Shown in pieces: positions 25,605-33,923 of a DNA stretch of 64,000 nt. The DNA lies in the NCBI RefSeq assembly GCF_030441895.1, contig NZ_JARJAS010000018.1, one strand, 5' to 3'. The notes beneath the pieces were generated by a model. That model had not been told where the DNA came from. It searched no databases and was given only the letters and a program-made list of their open reading frames with translations. Position 1 is the first letter of the stretch. The number at the start of each line of letters is the position of its first letter. This stretch comes from Enterococcus_D entomosocium. Lineage in GTDB: Bacteria; Bacillota; Bacilli; Lactobacillales; Enterococcaceae. Position numbers and translations under genes: made by a program.

Positions 25605-26495
25605 ATGCAATTAGAAATCAATCAAGAAGCATTGCCTGTCTATGAGGCACTTGCCAGTAACGTGCGAATCAAAATCATTCAATTGCTGGCTAAAAACAAG
25701 ATGAATGTCAAAGAGTTGGCACAAGAGTTAGGCTTAAGCAGCGCTATCATTACGATGCATATCAAAAAATTAGAAGAAGCCAAAATCATCAAAACAGAGC
25801 GTGTGGGGCAAAAAAAGATTTCCAGTTTGAGAGTGGACCATATCGATATCAACTTTCCTGAGAAAATCTTTAATGCCTTTGATACGAAAGAAACGGCGAT
25901 ACCGATCGGTCATTATACAAATTATTCGGTAGAACCAACGTGTGGGCTTGCTACTTCAGCTGATTTTGTGGGAATGGTAGATGAACCGAAGTTTTTCATG
26001 GATCCCCGACGAATGGATGCCCGCATCTTGTGGTTTACGAAAGGATTTGTCGAATACCAATCGCCAAACTTCTTAGCAAAAGAAGAAAAACTCGAAATGA
26101 TGGAGATTTCAATGGAGGTTTCGTCTGAATTTCCTTTTTCCAATAACAACTGGCCGTCAGACATCACCTTCAGCTTAAATGGTGTGGAGCTTGGTACATG
26201 GACTAGCCCAGGGGATTTTGCAGACATTCGTGGAAAGTATACACCGGATTGGTATCCAGACAATCTTAATCAGTACGGCTTATTGAAGACGATCCGCATC
26301 ATGGATCATGGAACCTACATGGAAGGTGTTCCTCTTTCCGACATTACGATCAAGGATATACCTGCCTACGAAGATACGTGGCATTTAAAAGTGGAAGTCA
26401 AAGAAGATGCCGAGCATGTCGGCGGTTGTACCCTCTTTGGCAAGGGGTTTGGGAATTACGATCAAGATATCAAACTAAAAATGTTTTATAGCTAA
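25605..26495 (+). CDS. ArsR-like regulator with a large C-terminal domain
   Basis: This is a 296-residue protein. Residues about 10-80 form an ArsR-type winged helix (LASNVRIKIIQLLAKNKMNVKELAQELGLSSAIITMHIKKLE). The remaining about 200 residues are rich in aromatic and strand-forming segments, with tryptophans and the run WPSDITFSLNGVELGTW, and look like a beta-sandwich ligand-binding domain rather than a metal sensor. No ArsR metal-site cysteine motif is present. It is divergent from the arabinan importer operon, with a palindromic operator between. I infer that it regulates that operon in response to a sugar. The start follows GGAGGTGA. Confidence 0.78.
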   Translation: MQLEINQEALPVYEALASNVRIKIIQLLAKNKMNVKELAQELGLSSAIITMHIKKLEEAKIIKTERVGQKKISSLRVDHIDINFPEKIFNAFDTKETAIPIGHYTNYSVEPTCGLATSADFVGMVDEPKFFMDPRRMDARILWFTKGFVEYQSPNFLAKEEKLEMMEISMEVSSEFPFSNNNWPSDITFSLNGVELGTWTSPGDFADIRGKYTPDWYPDNLNQYGLLKTIRIMDHGTYMEGVPLSDITIKDIPAYEDTWHLKVEVKEDAEHVGGCTLFGKGFGNYDQDIKLKMFYS

Positions 26496-26497
26496 AA

Positions 26498-26566
26498 AAA
26501 ACGCTAGTCTTAGCGGCTGACCTAAACATTTCTTTTGGGAATCAGGTCGCTAAACTAGCGTTTTTG
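26498..26566. terminator. Bidirectional terminator between the ArsR-like gene and kimA
   Basis: Long stem: AACGCTAGT and TTAGCG pair with CGCTAA and ACTAGCGTT around an inner GACCT/AGGTC. It has A and T runs at the ends and sits between converging genes. Confidence 0.88.
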
Positions 26567-28411
26567 TTATTTCTTCAAATGGTAACTGTACGTACTTACA
26601 ATGATGTTTTCACGCCAAGAGAGTCTGAAACGCAAGCGCAGGCTTGTTTGGTTGTGCAAAATATTTTGCCAGCGACGTCTTGGGACAAACTGTGGAATGA
26701 TGACGGTCGTTGTGTAATTGTGTTTGGCTGCATTGCGGCTGACTAGATCCACATAACGTAAGATGGGATTTTCAATCGAACGATACGAAGAATGAACGAC
26801 GGAGAAACGCACGTCTGGGAATTTTTGCTTAAATTCTTGTTCGATTTCTTTTTCTTTCTTCACATCTTCATCCAACGATACGTGCATCGCTACGACATAA
26901 TCACCAATCGATTGGGCATAGTTCAATGCGCCGATATTTACTCGGGTAACATTTCCGACTAAAACGATCACAGTATTTCCTTCATAAACATGTAGTGCTT
27001 CTTGTTTTTCCAACCGCAGCTGTTCTGCGACTTTCTTATAATGATCATGGATCTTGTAAAAGATATATAAGAGGATCGGCATGATAATAAAGAATGGCCA
27101 AATATCGCCTAAGCGATACACGAACAAGATGGCAATGATCGCAAAGGAAATCAAAGCCCCAACGATGTTGGCGATCGATTTAAAGAACCAGCCTTTGCCT
27201 TCTTTTCTCCATTTGATCACCATTCCGCTTTGGGACAAGGCAAAAGGAATAAATACCCCAATGGAATACAAAGGAATCAAACGCTCGGTCGATCCTTGGA
27301 AGATAAACAATAATACGATGGAACCAGCAGCCAAGGTGATGATTCCGTTCGAATAGCCAAGACGGTCCCCACGGTCTTGATACATATGCGGCATATATTT
27401 GTCTTTCGCTAGGTTATACGCCAACACGGGGAAAGCTGAAAATCCGGTATTTGCGGCAACTGCTAAAATCAGTGCCGTAGCAAATTGCAAAACGTAGTAC
27501 ATAAACCCATGACCAAAAACGGCAGAACCGATTTGAGATAGGACGGTCACTTCTGTTTCTGGTACGATACCATACCAATAGTTGATAAAAGTGATGCCGA
27601 CAAAGAAGAATCCTAAAATCGACGCCATGATTGTCAAGGTCGCAGCTGCATTTTTCGCCCGTGGTTTTTTGAAAAAAGGCACCGCGTTACTGATCGCTTC
27701 GACCCCTGTCAAAGAAGAGGAACCTGATGAGAAAGCCCGTAAAATCAAGGCCACGGATACCCCAGGTACGACCGCTCCCGGTAGTGCGGTTGCATTTAAC
27801 GGTTGCGCACCCGTTACGATATTGTACAAACCGACCACGATCAAGACTGTGATCACTGCGATAAAGGTGTAGACAGGAATCATCAAGAAGCTAGCTGATT
27901 CTCGCAACCCTCGCAGATTCATCATCATGATCAAGATTACGATCACGACAGAAATGGCCACTTGATGACCGAACAACGCCGGCACAGCTGAAGTGATAGC
28001 TTCTGCCCCTGCTGAGACGGATACTGCCACTGTCAGCATATAATCGATCAATAGAGAGCCGCCGGCAATCAGGCCCGCATTTTTCCCTAAATTTTCACTA
28101 CTTACTACATATGCCCCACCGCCGTGAGGGTAAGCATGAATGATCTGGCGGTAAGACAAGGTCAATGAAATCAAAAGAATAATAACAAAAGCAGCGATCG
28201 GCAATGAATACCAGATAGCAGCAGCGGAAAGTGCCACTAATACGACAACGATCTGCTCTGTCCCATAAGCAATCGAAGACAAAGCATCAGAAGATAGCAA
28301 CGCAAGGGCCGCCGTCCGGCTCAGTTTTTGTTCATCATTCTCTGCGGATTTCAATGGACGTCCGACCAACAAACGTTTCAAATACTCCACTTTTTCTACA
28401 CTCCTTTTCAT
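26567..28411 (-). CDS. kimA: KimA-family high-affinity potassium importer
   Basis: This 614-residue protein has about 12 membrane helices and a cytoplasmic C-terminal domain. The N-terminal LLSSDALSSIAYGTEQI, the YPHGGGAYVVS loop, FSSGSSSLTGVEAISNA and the tail HNQTSLRLRFRL all match Bacillus subtilis KimA (YdaO). KimA imports potassium with protons and is inhibited by c-di-AMP. A generic amino-acid permease label would miss this. In Bacillus the gene has a c-di-AMP riboswitch; none is evident in this leader. GAAGGA precedes the start. Confidence 0.88.
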   Translation of the reverse strand: MKRSVEKVEYLKRLLVGRPLKSAENDEQKLSRTAALALLSSDALSSIAYGTEQIVVVLVALSAAAIWYSLPIAAFVIILLISLTLSYRQIIHAYPHGGGAYVVSSENLGKNAGLIAGGSLLIDYMLTVAVSVSAGAEAITSAVPALFGHQVAISVVIVILIMMMNLRGLRESASFLMIPVYTFIAVITVLIVVGLYNIVTGAQPLNATALPGAVVPGVSVALILRAFSSGSSSLTGVEAISNAVPFFKKPRAKNAAATLTIMASILGFFFVGITFINYWYGIVPETEVTVLSQIGSAVFGHGFMYYVLQFATALILAVAANTGFSAFPVLAYNLAKDKYMPHMYQDRGDRLGYSNGIITLAAGSIVLLFIFQGSTERLIPLYSIGVFIPFALSQSGMVIKWRKEGKGWFFKSIANIVGALISFAIIAILFVYRLGDIWPFFIIMPILLYIFYKIHDHYKKVAEQLRLEKQEALHVYEGNTVIVLVGNVTRVNIGALNYAQSIGDYVVAMHVSLDEDVKKEKEIEQEFKQKFPDVRFSVVHSSYRSIENPILRYVDLVSRNAAKHNYTTTVIIPQFVPRRRWQNILHNQTSLRLRFRLSWRENIIVSTYSYHLKK

Positions 28412-28472
28412 GAAAAAATCCTTCGTTAAACTTGTAACGATATCCTCACAAATATTGAATTATCAAGACTGT

Positions 28473-28501
28473 ATGCTACTCTTGTAACCGCGAAAAGTCA
28501 A
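28473..28501 (-). promoter_or_regulatory. Promoter of kimA
   Basis: -35 TTGACT (28496-28501), a 17-base spacer and -10 TAGCAT (28473-28478), giving a leader of only about 55 bases. That is too short for a c-di-AMP riboswitch. Confidence 0.55.
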
Positions 28502-28568
28502 TGAAAATCAGATGAAAAAACGACCCTTTTTCCCTCTTTTGATTATTAGAAATTTCACGTGATGGCAC

Positions 28569-28603
28569 AAAAGCAGAAAGAACAAATGCTCTTTCTGCTT
28601 TAA
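28569..28603 (-). terminator. Intrinsic terminator of the YhgE/Pip gene
   Basis: A 12-bp stem (AAAGCAGAAAGA with its complement) is followed by TTTTG on the minus strand, directly after the stop. Confidence 0.8.
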
Positions 28604-28607
28604 GATT

Positions 28608-31310
28608 TTAGTGGAAGAAATGACTTTCTTTGGAAATGTCACTTAGTTTCTTCGTAGAGTTGACTAGATAAGGATACGCGTACGTACCGACGATCCCAAA
28701 GACTAGGAACAAAATCGTTAAAATGATCAACTGCGGGATAGCATTTGGCCAATAGATCCCACCGGCTGATTCTCTTAACAGATTGACCGCATGAGTAAAC
28801 GGCAGTAGCGGATTAATGAATTGGAAGAACTTCCCAGAGACTTGGATTGGGTAGTTTCCTCCCCCACCTGAAATGGAGAGAACCAAAATAATGATGGCGA
28901 TCCCTTTCCCGAGGTTGCCGAACAGTCCCGCCAGTACGTAGACGATCATCATAAAGGCGAGTCCGACGAGTAATGCGAAGAAGACACTGTACACAGGGTT
29001 GTGGACATCGACGCCTAATAAAAACATATTTCCTAGGGTCACGATCAAACTTTGGGCGACTGCCATCGTCAAGAACGTCAGCATCCGTGCCACAAAGGTT
29101 TCACGTTGTGTAAAGCGTTTTTTGTCTTTCTTCTCTAAATGATACTCCGTTGTAGCGACACTTGACAACAATAATGCCCCTACCCACAAACACAATGCGG
29201 TATAAAATGGTGTGCTAGCTGAACCATTGTTGGCGATTGGGTAGATTTCATTGCTTTTTAATTCCACTGGTTGTTTGAAGAAGTCGGCTTCATCCGTGGC
29301 ATCAAGTTTCAATAATTTGATGACCTCCCCAAGATCGACTTCATTTTCTCCTGCTCGGATCGCATCAGCGGCTTTGTGGATGCCTGCTTTGATACTTGGC
29401 CAATCGTTATTGATTAAATCGACAGCCGCATCCAAGGCTTTTTCAACTTCTGGCAGTTTTTCATCCACCATCGCCATCGTAGAACTGATTTCTGATTTGA
29501 TGGTTGGCCAATCGTTTTGCAAGAAGTCTACGGCCAGCCCTAATTTTTCTTCGACAACTGGCAATTCGTTGTTGTACAGGTTGGCTCCTTTGTTGATGGC
29601 ATTGACGATTTCATCCATATGACCATTCAGCATCGTATTGGCATCGTGCAATTCTTGCTTGATGGCAGGCAATTCTTTTTGGTATTTTTCCAAAATCGTC
29701 ACGGCATTGCTGACCACTGATTTGGTGGAAGACAGCAACGAGTCAAAATCGATTTCTTGGGCTTTTTTCAAGACATCTTCGGCAGTGGTGATGGTTTCGA
29801 TTAGTTTGGTTAGAATGTCGTTGATGGTTTTAGTGATAGATGGTACATCAATCTCTTGCAGTAAACTTTCTATCTCATTAGCTAGTTCAGTTATGTTAGT
29901 AAGATATCCCTTCAATCCATCGACATCACTATTTTGAACAGCTTTTTTTGCCCCATCTAAAAGTTGAGATAAATTCGCCAAATGATTTTTCACAGCTTTT
30001 AGCTGACCAATCACGCCTTGAATTTGATCATTTCCAGCTGAACCTTCAATATTTTCTAGAAACGCAATTAAGGCATCTAGCATACTTTGTTGTTGCTGAA
30101 TATTTTGCTGCAACCCATCAATCGTCTGTAAAATTAATTCTCGATCTTTTTCTAATTGGTCTTTATTGATGGACTCGTTTAATTTTTCGGACCATTTAGC
30201 TGTTGTCGAAGCAACTTGTTTAGCTGATTCAATCGTCACTTGCGCACTGCTAGAAATACTTGGCAAGGCATCTTTGAACTGTTGCGCCCCATCTTTGGTC
30301 GCTGTGGCGAAGCTGGCGGCTTGGTCGCCTAGTTGTTCGATCTGTGGTAACGCTGCTTGAACTTGTTCGATGACTTGCAGTCCTTGTTTGGCGGTATCGA
30401 TGCCATCCGTCATGGTGCTGGCAATGTCATCAAAATCATCATCGATCATCTTCAATTGTTTGCCGGCATTTTGGATCTCTGGGATCTTCTCTTGCAAGGT
30501 CAAAATGATGCTGGCTTCTTTCTTCAATGTCGGCAGCTTATCGTTTAGGCCAATCAGTTTTTCCCCCATAGCATCCACTTGCGGGATATAATCGGTAAAT
30601 TCTTCGGCTTTTGCGATCTTTTCCTTGATTTCTGGAAACTTATCGTGCAAGGTGACGATCTCTTTCGTATAACCGTCGATCGTAGCCAAATTGTCATCGG
30701 TATCTAAGATCATGGATTTGACTTTGTTGATGCTGACTAAGTTGGAATCAATGTCATAGCCGATTTCATTGAAGACTTTTATTAACGTAGAGCTGGCGGT
30801 TTCAATAAAGTTCTGTGAGATCTCTTCTTGAAGACTACTGGCTCCTTTCTCGGTGATTTTTGGTGCGATGGCGTTGATTTTTTGGTTGCTGTAATACTCA
30901 ATGGTCGGTTTTTCAATTGTCCCGCTGGTAAAGCTGATCAGATCATCTGAAAAATCAGCTGGCAGATAAATACCGGCGTAATACTTTCCTGATTTGACTC
31001 CTTCTACCAAGTCCTCTTTTGAATCCACGAAACGCCAGCCTAACTGTTTGTTATCATGGAGGGTGTCGATGACTTCATCACCGATATCGATATGCTTGCC
31101 TTGAAATTCTGCCCCTTTATCCGCACTATACACGGCGATTGGCAATTCACTGGTGTTGCCATATGGATCCCAAAGTGCTTTGATATTGAACCACGCATAA
31201 AGCGAGGGTAAGATCATTAAGGCAATGATCAAAAATGCAGAGATTGGATTGCTGAAAATTCGTTTCCAGTCCAGTTTATATAAATAGAAAACATTCTTTA
31301 GTTTATTCAT
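28608..31310 (-). CDS. YhgE/Pip family membrane protein
   Basis: This is a 900-residue protein with one N-terminal membrane helix (about 20-40), a very long extracellular, mostly coiled-coil region (about 60-660) and five to six C-terminal helices (about 690-890) of the ABC-2 exporter type. Pip is the phage infection protein of Lactococcus and YhgE proteins also occur near type VII secretion loci; the basic role is unclear. The extracellular part has an internal duplication in which VDFLQNDWPTIKSEIS recurs as VDLINNDWPSIKAGIH. Bases 29830-30240 are visibly richer in A/T at third positions than the rest. A 10-8-10 palindrome lies upstream. Confidence 0.85.
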   Translation of the reverse strand: MNKLKNVFYLYKLDWKRIFSNPISAFLIIALMILPSLYAWFNIKALWDPYGNTSELPIAVYSADKGAEFQGKHIDIGDEVIDTLHDNKQLGWRFVDSKEDLVEGVKSGKYYAGIYLPADFSDDLISFTSGTIEKPTIEYYSNQKINAIAPKITEKGASSLQEEISQNFIETASSTLIKVFNEIGYDIDSNLVSINKVKSMILDTDDNLATIDGYTKEIVTLHDKFPEIKEKIAKAEEFTDYIPQVDAMGEKLIGLNDKLPTLKKEASIILTLQEKIPEIQNAGKQLKMIDDDFDDIASTMTDGIDTAKQGLQVIEQVQAALPQIEQLGDQAASFATATKDGAQQFKDALPSISSSAQVTIESAKQVASTTAKWSEKLNESINKDQLEKDRELILQTIDGLQQNIQQQQSMLDALIAFLENIEGSAGNDQIQGVIGQLKAVKNHLANLSQLLDGAKKAVQNSDVDGLKGYLTNITELANEIESLLQEIDVPSITKTINDILTKLIETITTAEDVLKKAQEIDFDSLLSSTKSVVSNAVTILEKYQKELPAIKQELHDANTMLNGHMDEIVNAINKGANLYNNELPVVEEKLGLAVDFLQNDWPTIKSEISSTMAMVDEKLPEVEKALDAAVDLINNDWPSIKAGIHKAADAIRAGENEVDLGEVIKLLKLDATDEADFFKQPVELKSNEIYPIANNGSASTPFYTALCLWVGALLLSSVATTEYHLEKKDKKRFTQRETFVARMLTFLTMAVAQSLIVTLGNMFLLGVDVHNPVYSVFFALLVGLAFMMIVYVLAGLFGNLGKGIAIIILVLSISGGGGNYPIQVSGKFFQFINPLLPFTHAVNLLRESAGGIYWPNAIPQLIILTILFLVFGIVGTYAYPYLVNSTKKLSDISKESHFFH

Positions 31311-31400
31311 TTTTTTCTTCCCCCACTAGTTCTTCGTCGAAGGATAATTTACCATGTTTTTCCCCCGCCGCCAACGGCTACGATCGACCAAGAAAAGTCC

Positions 31401-31428
31401 TTTTGACAAATGGACGTTTTTGTCAAAA
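31401..31428 (-). promoter_or_regulatory. Perfect 10-bp inverted repeat upstream of the YhgE/Pip gene
   Basis: Arms TTTTGACAAA and TTTGTCAAAA are separated by eight bases, about 90 bases before the start codon. The form suits a dimeric repressor such as a TetR-type protein, but no candidate regulator gene adjoins. The rest of 31311-31550 holds no credible gene. Confidence 0.6.
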
Positions 31429-31550
31429 TGAAACCCCTTTACTTTTTGTTTTTTTTCGCTTATTGTTAAACTTTCTTTAACTTTACCATGATGGCGAAAA
31501 ACAAACCACTCATATCCTTTGAACTGTTTTTTTACCGGTCTTTTCTTCAC

Positions 31551-31592
31551 AAAAAAAGCTTCCTTTTTCTGCAACGAAAAGGAAGCTTTTTT
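31551..31592. terminator. Terminator of the HAD phosphatase gene
   Basis: A 16-17-bp stem (AAAAAAGCTTCCTTTT with its complement) has T runs on both strands. It follows the HAD stop on the minus strand. Confidence 0.88.
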
Positions 31593-31597
31593 AGGTG

Positions 31598-32272
31598 TTA
31601 TTTCAGTTGATCCTTTGCCAATAAATCATACACATATTTCAGTGAGGTGGCTTCGCCATATAACTGAAGTCCGGCCTTCTCTTCTGGGGAGTAGACTTGA
31701 TCAAAACTTTGATCGGGAATCAACACGACATCGATCTCCGCACGCGTCGCAGCTGTTGCTCCCACAAGAGAATCTTCCATGACTAATGCTTTTTCTGCTG
31801 CGACTTGCGCTTTTTCTAAAGTCAGCAAGTAAGGTGCGGGATCAGGTTTATGGGCGGAGACATCATCGCCAAAGGTCTGATAGTCAAAGGCCTGCAACAA
31901 ATCGAAATGCGCCAACAATTCAGAGGCTCTTTTTTTCATCGTCGAGGTGGCTAGTGCCGTTTGGAAGCCTTTCTCCCTAGCCAATGCGATGGTTTCTTTC
32001 GCATAGGGTTTAGTTTTGAAGGTGCCATCAGTTATTTGCTGGGCAATATAGACTTCCCGTTCTGCTCGTAATTCCTGCACCCGCTGCTGACCGCCTACGA
32101 GGTCGGCTAATTTACTAGCCGTCTGTTGCCAACTTTGACCACGCCAACCAAAAATATCAGCGGCTGTAATCGGAAGCTGATACTTTTTAAATAGAGCCAA
32201 CCACCCATCAAAATAGACTTTCTCAGTATCGACTAACAATCCATCAAAATCAAAAATCAAAAGTTCTTTCAT
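31598..32272 (-). CDS. HAD-superfamily sugar-phosphatase/phosphoglucomutase-like protein
   Basis: This is a 224-residue HAD hydrolase of the beta-phosphoglucomutase-like group. Motif I is DFDGLLVDTE with the nucleophile Asp8 and acid/base Asp10. Motif II is the Thr/Ser in ALATSTMKKR, and motif III/IV is KPDPAPYLLTLEKAQV followed by VMEDSLVGATAA. A helical cap (about 15-80) determines substrate choice, which cannot be read here. It lies downstream of proC on the same strand. Confidence 0.85.
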   Translation of the reverse strand: MKELLIFDFDGLLVDTEKVYFDGWLALFKKYQLPITAADIFGWRGQSWQQTASKLADLVGGQQRVQELRAEREVYIAQQITDGTFKTKPYAKETIALAREKGFQTALATSTMKKRASELLAHFDLLQAFDYQTFGDDVSAHKPDPAPYLLTLEKAQVAAEKALVMEDSLVGATAATRAEIDVVLIPDQSFDQVYSPEEKAGLQLYGEATSLKYVYDLLAKDQLK

Positions 32273-32318
32273 AAACGCTCCTTCGTTTTGCTAAGATTTT
32301 CCCCTCACTCACTGGGTA

Positions 32319-33119
32319 TCAAGACATTTCCCGACTTTTGTCAGCAGCTGCTTGCACTGCTTTGATGACAGCCGCACGAAAGCCATTTTCCTCTAAGGTT
32401 TTGACTGCTTGGATCGTTGTGCCCCCAGGCGAGCTGACACGATCCTTTAAGACACCTGGGTGTTCCTTCGTCTCTAGTACCATCTTCGCTGCGCCTAATA
32501 CCGCTTGAGCAGCAAATTCATACGCCATCGGCCGCGGCATACCTTCTGCCACTGCTCCATCTGCCAAAGCTTCAATGAATAAATACGTGTAGGCTGGCGA
32601 AGAACCACTGACACCAATGACTGCATCGATCATGCTTTCTGGTACTTGCTCGGCTTTCCCAAGGCTTTCAAAAAGTTGTTTGACTTCGTTGGCTTCGGCT
32701 TCCGTTACTTGACCGTTGAGGCTGATAGAAGACATCCCTTCGCCGACAAGTGCGGGAGTATTTGGCATGACCCGCACGATTTTGTGCGCACCGATGATTT
32801 CTTCCATTTGCGCGATCGTCACACCCGCGGCAATGGATACTAGCAAGTGTTCCTCAGTCAATCCTGCTTTTAAATCAGCAAGCAAGCGGGGAAAGACAAA
32901 AGGTTTGACTGCTAAGACGAAGATCTCTGCTTTTTCTGTGACATCCGCCAGCTTAGTTGTCCCAGTGATCCCGGTTTCTTTTTCTAATTGTGCCAAAGTC
33001 GGCTCGTAGCGATGGTTATAAACCAAGATCTCTGCTGGTTCATACAGCTTCGCTGCAATCAAGCCATTAATGATAGCTTTTGCCATGTTACCGGCTCCTA
33101 AAAAGGCGATTTTTCTCAT
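32319..33119 (-). CDS. proC: Pyrroline-5-carboxylate reductase (ProC)
   Basis: ProC catalyses the last step of proline synthesis, reducing pyrroline-5-carboxylate with NAD(P)H. The 266-residue length is normal. It shows the N-terminal nucleotide-binding FLGAGNMAKAI, the AVKPF and RVMPNTPALVGEG motifs, and the C-terminal signature covering VSSPGGTTIQAVKTLEENGFRAAV. The ATG at 33119 has GGAG ten bases upstream; a GTG nine bases earlier is too close to it. Confidence 0.96.
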   Translation of the reverse strand: MRKIAFLGAGNMAKAIINGLIAAKLYEPAEILVYNHRYEPTLAQLEKETGITGTTKLADVTEKAEIFVLAVKPFVFPRLLADLKAGLTEEHLLVSIAAGVTIAQMEEIIGAHKIVRVMPNTPALVGEGMSSISLNGQVTEAEANEVKQLFESLGKAEQVPESMIDAVIGVSGSSPAYTYLFIEALADGAVAEGMPRPMAYEFAAQAVLGAAKMVLETKEHPGVLKDRVSSPGGTTIQAVKTLEENGFRAAVIKAVQAAADKSREMS

Positions 33120-33160
33120 GTATTTCACACTCCACTTCTGATTTTGGTACCACTTTTTGC

Positions 33161-33188
33161 TAAAAAAGCCTAATCAATGACTAGGCTT
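33161..33188 (-). terminator. Terminator overlapping the GntR stop
   Basis: Stem AAGCCTA/TAGGCTT is followed by TTTTTTAGC on the minus strand. The stem includes the stop codon of the GntR gene and separates it from proC. Confidence 0.75.
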
Positions 33189-33882
33189 CAAATTCGATCA
33201 TATACGGATGCAAGGCAGTGTTATAGATCCCTTCTGTATATTCTACCACTTCTCCTTGTAGATCATACGAATAACGGGTTCGTTTCAAGGCAGCGACCTC
33301 CGGCGTGATCATAAACTTCTGTTGCTCTTCAGTCAACGTCGTTGCCACAAACGCATCTTGAAAGCGATCGATGATCATTCGATGTTCATCCAATAGGCGA
33401 TACAATGATTTTTCTTCAAAGACCTCGATGGAGGTTCCCTTTAGTTGCTTTGGCAAATGGTACTCATAGTAAATAAAGGGTTGGTGGTCAAAATAATACA
33501 TGCGACGTAAACGCATGACTTCTTTGCCCATCAAAGAATACGCGGGGTGCTCAGGCGCAAGTTCGACTAATTCATAGCTGAGGTTTTTCTTCGTGTATTC
33601 CTTGCCAGTCTTTTCAAGCAATTGGCTAAACGTCGTGCCTTTTGACAGCTTGTTATAAGGGCGATTGCTTAAAACCGTCGTCCCACGTCCGCTGCGTTTT
33701 TCCACATACTCATCTGCCGCTAACAATTCGATGGCTTTACGGACAGTGATCTTGCTGACATTGAAGGTGGCTTCCAATTCTGTTTCCGTCGGTAAAAATG
33801 AACCAATCGGGTAGCGACCCGACATGATGTCTTCTTTGAGCTTATCGGCAACATCACGGTAAAGAATGTGTTTGCGTTTCAT
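33181..33882 (-). CDS. GntR-family regulator with UTRA domain
   Basis: This is a 233-residue repressor-type protein. The N-terminal winged helix (about 5-75) has the typical LPTETELEATFNVSKITVRKAI and the wing RSGRGTTV. The C-terminal UTRA domain (about 90-230) binds a small molecule. It follows ftsK, as the GntR gene ymfC follows spoIIIE in Bacillus. The ligand is unknown. Confidence 0.88.
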   Translation of the reverse strand: MKRKHILYRDVADKLKEDIMSGRYPIGSFLPTETELEATFNVSKITVRKAIELLAADEYVEKRSGRGTTVLSNRPYNKLSKGTTFSQLLEKTGKEYTKKNLSYELVELAPEHPAYSLMGKEVMRLRRMYYFDHQPFIYYEYHLPKQLKGTSIEVFEEKSLYRLLDEHRMIIDRFQDAFVATTLTEEQQKFMITPEVAALKRTRYSYDLQGEVVEYTEGIYNTALHPYMIEFEA

Positions 33883-33923
33883 TGCTATCTCGCCTTTCTC
33901 TCATTGGATTGGTCTTGTTCTCC

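Noticed and set aside
28412..28607. c-di-AMP (ydaO-type) riboswitch upstream of kimA
   Set aside because: None of the conserved aptamer blocks can be found, and the promoter leaves a leader that is too short.
30166..30591. Several 60-75-codon plus-strand frames inside the YhgE/Pip gene
   Set aside because: They are shadows of the long coiled-coil coding region, with no start signals.
31326..31574. 82-residue lysine-rich reading frame upstream of the YhgE/Pip gene
   Set aside because: It crosses a strong terminator and the 31401-31428 palindrome, has no ribosome site and looks like chance coding in an A/T-rich leader.
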